Part shown: positions 7,262 to 8,419 of the stretch, piece by piece
Numbering within the stretch: position 1 is the stretch's first letter
Layout: each line of letters starts with the position of its first letter
Source of the DNA: Anaerolineae bacterium
GTDB lineage: Bacteria; Chloroflexota; Anaerolineae; UBA1429
Assembly: GCA_007123335.1 (NCBI GenBank)
Contig: SKLG01000525.1
Coordinates: forward strand, 1 to 8,419
Direction: 5' to 3'
DNA: 8,419 nucleotides
Translations under genes and position numbers: made by a program
Notes under the pieces: model-generated
What the model was told of the DNA's origin: nothing
What the model saw: only the letters and a program-made list of their open reading frames with translations
Database searches by the model: none

Positions 7262-7519
7262 CTAGTAGCGGAAGCTGCCGTAGCCGCCGGACTCTTGCGA
7301 ATCCTGGCTGTCGAGCTTTTTGACTCTCGCGGCCTGGGGGCCCTTGGGCGAGTCCTCGATCTCGAACTCGACCGTCTCACCCTCGGCCAGATTGCGGAAG
7401 CCGCTGCCTTCTACACTGCTATAGTGTACGAACACGTCCTTGCCGCCTTCGCGAGAGATAAAGCCATAGCCCTTCTCGCTGTTGAACCACTTGACGGTGC
7501 CGGTAACTCTTTCTGCCAT
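7262..7519 (-). CDS. csp: Cold-shock-domain protein (CspA family)
   Basis: Small single-stranded nucleic-acid-binding protein, an RNA chaperone that keeps mRNA unstructured, often induced by cold. It has 85 residues. The cold-shock domain occupies residues 3-69, with GTVKWFNSEKGYGFI (7-21) carrying RNP1 and DVFVHYS (28-34) carrying RNP2; the nucleic-acid-facing aromatics Trp11, Phe12, Tyr18, Phe20, Phe30, His32 and Tyr33 are all present. Residues 70-85 form an extra tail rich in Ser, Gln, Gly and Tyr, ending GGYGSFRY, beyond the usual 66-70 residues of the family. ATG at 7519 has GGAGG 8 nt upstream. An in-frame TTG at 7603 would add 28 non-family residues and is rejected. It is a monocistronic gene with its own strong promoter and terminator. 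The long leader suggests control at the RNA level. Identity is very secure. Confidence 0.96.
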   Translation of the reverse strand: MAERVTGTVKWFNSEKGYGFISREGGKDVFVHYSSVEGSGFRNLAEGETVEFEIEDSPKGPQAARVKKLDSQDSQESGGYGSFRY

Positions 7520-7527
7520 TTCTTGAT

Positions 7528-7532
7528 CCTCC
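7528..7532 (-). promoter_or_regulatory. Ribosome binding site fixing the cold-shock start
   Basis: GGAGG lies 8 nt before the ATG at 7519, an ideal distance. It sits inside the CGGAGGA that is complementary to the leader stretch at 7587-7593, so its accessibility may be regulated. Confidence 0.85.
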
Positions 7533-7601
7533 GTATGCGCTAGAACAGAATTCTCTAGGACGAACAAGTTGCTTCTGCCTTCCGCTCGGAGGAGGTAATG
7601 C

Positions 7602-7631
7602 AAAAACGCCCCGGCTGTTATAGCCTGGACG
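7602..7631 (-). terminator. Terminator-like hairpin inside the cold-shock leader (possible attenuator)
   Basis: On the minus strand CGTCCAGGCT (plus-strand 7622-7631), loop ATAAC, and AGCCGGGGCG (7607-7616) form a 10-position stem with one T-G wobble and one A-G mismatch. It is followed directly by five T (7602-7606). It lies about 50 nt into the transcript and about 83 nt before the coding start. The form is that of a rho-independent terminator; whether it works as an attenuator is unknown. Confidence 0.5.
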
Positions 7632-7688
7632 GTATTCCTCTTGAACTAGAATTCGCCGAACCAAACTTCACGCGCCCTATTACTGACA

Positions 7689-7717
7689 AATATAGCATAT
7701 CATCGGCATCTTGGCAA
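7689..7717 (-). promoter_or_regulatory. Strong extended -10 promoter of the cold-shock gene
   Basis: TTGCCA (plus-strand 7712-7717, 5/6 to TTGACA), a 17-nt spacer ending in TGC, then TATATT (7689-7694, 5/6 to TATAAT), giving an extended -10. It is the best promoter match I found in the window and sits in an A+T-rich stretch. The predicted start of transcription is near 7682. Confidence 0.72.
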
Positions 7718-7876
7718 ATCGATGAATGAAATAACTCGTCTCAGATATCTTTCAACAAAGCACAACCCCCCAGATATTACAGACTCAGGACACGTCTATC
7801 TGCATAGCTATGGGCCTGCGCCAACCCTTTGTTCACTCAATACAACCTTGGGCCGTCGGTTACGTTGACCTTTTCA

Positions 7877-7885
7877 TGCTATACT
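7877..7885 (+). promoter_or_regulatory. Candidate extended -10 element on the plus strand
   Basis: TGC followed by TATACT is a good extended -10, close in form to the cold-shock promoter on the other strand. No convincing -35 lies 16-18 nt upstream. If used, it would give the secreted-protein gene a leader of about 265 nt. Confidence 0.35.
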
Positions 7886-8081
7886 GGAAATAAGATCATT
7901 CGTAAACGTCAGAGATTTGGACGACGAGTATCGAGAGCATTAAATCTACCCTTCATTTCACCCCGCCTGTATACCCCTGTGTGGTGTGCCTCGGCCAAAC
8001 CTCTGAAATGTTTAGTGGTATATTTTTAACGCGCTTCGTATACCAGTGTGTTGCCCCTGAGCGCATGTGGCGAGAGTCAAG

Positions 8082-8109
8082 GTTGCAGCCTTGGTATCAA
8101 GTCGGCAAC
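8082..8109 (+). other. RNA hairpin candidate upstream of the secreted-protein gene
   Basis: GTTGC (8082-8086) pairs with GCAAC (8105-8109), and inside it CTTG (8090-8093) pairs with CAAG (8098-8101) around a GTAT loop. The three-nt stretches between them are mostly mismatched. There is no T-run after it, so it is not a terminator. The overlapping imperfect palindrome at 8078-8093 (CAAGG...CCTTG) could instead be a protein-binding site. Its role is unknown. Confidence 0.3.
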
Positions 8110-8146
8110 TGGCAGCCCCTATGGAGCGCTAGAGTCTTGTGTGATG

Positions 8147-8152
8147 AGGAGG
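8147..8152 (+). promoter_or_regulatory. Ribosome binding site of the secreted-protein gene
   Basis: A perfect AGGAGG lies 5 nt before the ATG at 8158. It confirms both strand and start for a gene otherwise seen only in part, and suggests efficient translation. Confidence 0.85.
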
Positions 8153-8157
8153 TTACT

Positions 8158-8419
8158 ATGAAACACAGAGTCGTATTAACCATGATGCTCGTGCTGGTGC
8201 TGTTATTAGGCGGCACAGCTGGAGCATCGCTGGCTATCGTCATGGGCACTACGCCGGAGGATGCCGAGACATTGGTGGGCGACACGCCCATGACCGGGAT
8301 GCTCGTGGGGAGCAGCGCGGGCAGCTTTGGCTACTATCGCATCGAATATCCGGGCAATGAGGATGTGGTCAACATCCGTGTCACCTTCCTGCCGGGCGAC
8401 CCTGCGACGATGACAGGGG
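8158..8419 (+). CDS. Secreted protein of unknown function, N-terminal part (cut by window edge)
   Basis: Eighty-seven codons are visible before the right edge, with no stop. The N-terminus is a clear export signal: MKHR, then a hydrophobic core (VLVLLLGGTAGASLA, about residues 12-26) with small residues suitable for signal peptidase I around residues 20-26. There is no lipobox cysteine. The mature part (from about residue 30) contains GSSAGSFGYYRIEYPGNEDV and VTFLPGDP, a pattern like the beta-sandwich domains (PPC-like) common in secreted Chloroflexota proteins. That family assignment is tentative. It is the only plus-strand gene, divergent from the cold-shock gene. An enzyme or adhesion domain could follow beyond the window. 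Confidence 0.78.
   Translation, partial: MKHRVVLTMMLVLVLLLGGTAGASLAIVMGTTPEDAETLVGDTPMTGMLVGSSAGSFGYYRIEYPGNEDVVNIRVTFLPGDPATMTG

Larger units (their letters stand above)
7520..7682 (-). promoter_or_regulatory. Long 5' leader of the cold-shock gene with pairing that can hide the ribosome site
   Basis: From the predicted transcription start (about 7682) to the ATG there are about 163 untranslated nt. Long structured leaders are known for cspA-type genes. In this one TCCTCCG (minus strand, plus-strand 7587-7593) is exactly complementary to the CGGAGGA that contains the ribosome binding site (7527-7533). After a small internal loop a further GCG (7583-7585) pairs with CGC (7537-7539). Upstream, GAGGA (7636-7640) could compete for the same anti-ribosome-site stretch. 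A thermosensitive or switch-like leader is inference. I saw no close match to the E. coli cold box. Confidence 0.5.
7718..8157. other. A+T-rich intergenic region between divergent genes, no gene seen
   Basis: About 440 bases separate the cold-shock promoter from the plus-strand secreted-protein gene. By my count 7681-8040 is about 44% G+C, clearly below the coding regions. The only open frames here (for example 7829-8029 on the plus strand) lack a good ribosome site and any recognisable protein character. I see a candidate plus-strand promoter, a short hairpin near 8082-8109, and a CAGATAT direct repeat (7742-7748 and 7771-7777). Most likely it is regulatory sequence for the two divergent genes. 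A small untranslated RNA is possible, but nothing shows one. Confidence 0.6.

Noticed and set aside
7520..7603. Possible 28-residue N-terminal extension of the cold-shock protein from a TTG
   Set aside because: The frame is open, but no ribosome site precedes the TTG and the family begins at MAERVTG. The stretch is better explained as untranslated leader.
7865..7885. TTGACC and TATACT as a -35/-10 pair
   Set aside because: The spacing is only 9 nt, too short for sigma-70; only the extended -10 is kept as a weak candidate.
7829..8029. Plus-strand open frame of 66 codons in the intergenic region
   Set aside because: It has no good ribosome site, no domain or signal character, and lies in low-G+C sequence where short open frames occur by chance.
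1..8419. Mobile element, CRISPR array, toxin-antitoxin, defence or phage module
   Set aside because: I looked for terminal inverted repeats, regularly spaced direct repeats, transposase or integrase motifs and small paired genes, and saw none.

Overview
The window looks like a bacterial chromosome segment, most likely from Chloroflexota (Chloroflexus/Roseiflexus-type relatives). This rests on a bacterial mevalonate kinase, a moderately high G+C content, GHMP-kinase and solute-binding-protein styles I associate with that phylum, and strong AGGAGG-type ribosome binding sites. The assignment is inference, since there is no marker gene. No tRNA, rRNA, CRISPR array, insertion sequence or phage gene is visible.

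Layout: seven of the eight genes I support are on the minus strand. Read in transcription order from the right, a cold-shock-domain protein (7262-7519) has its own strong extended -10 promoter (7689-7717), a leader of about 160 nt with a terminator-like hairpin and an anti-Shine-Dalgarno stretch, and its own rho-independent terminator (7204-7244). Next comes a four-gene, tightly spaced unit: SGNH/GDSL hydrolase (6098-7108), iron-sulfur aldo/keto reductase-like protein (4931-6064), a lipoprotein made of two fused ABC-type solute-binding domains (2549-4924), and an MscS-type mechanosensitive channel (1234-2529). Gaps are 33, 6 and 19 nt, with a candidate promoter at 7152-7181. After a 157-nt gap holding a good promoter (1171-1199) come mevalonate kinase (123-1076) and, 16 nt later, the start of a small membrane protein cut by the left edge (1-106).

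The right end is a G+C-poor intergenic region (about 7718-8157; about 44% G+C over 7681-8040 by my count). It has a candidate extended -10 promoter and an RNA hairpin on the plus strand. It leads into a plus-strand secreted protein that runs off the window (8158-8419).

How the genes may work together: the hydrolase, reductase and double-headed binding lipoprotein could form a small substrate-handling unit at the cell envelope, possibly for carbohydrate or ester capture and processing. No ABC permease or ATPase is present here to complete a transporter. The MscS channel may be a co-transcribed passenger or part of an envelope response. Mevalonate kinase belongs to isoprenoid precursor synthesis and is probably transcribed separately. 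The most unusual items are the tandem solute-binding lipoprotein, with four cysteines confined to its second half, and the cold-shock gene leader, which looks like a riboregulator. I saw nothing that amounts to a complete, clearly new multi-gene system.
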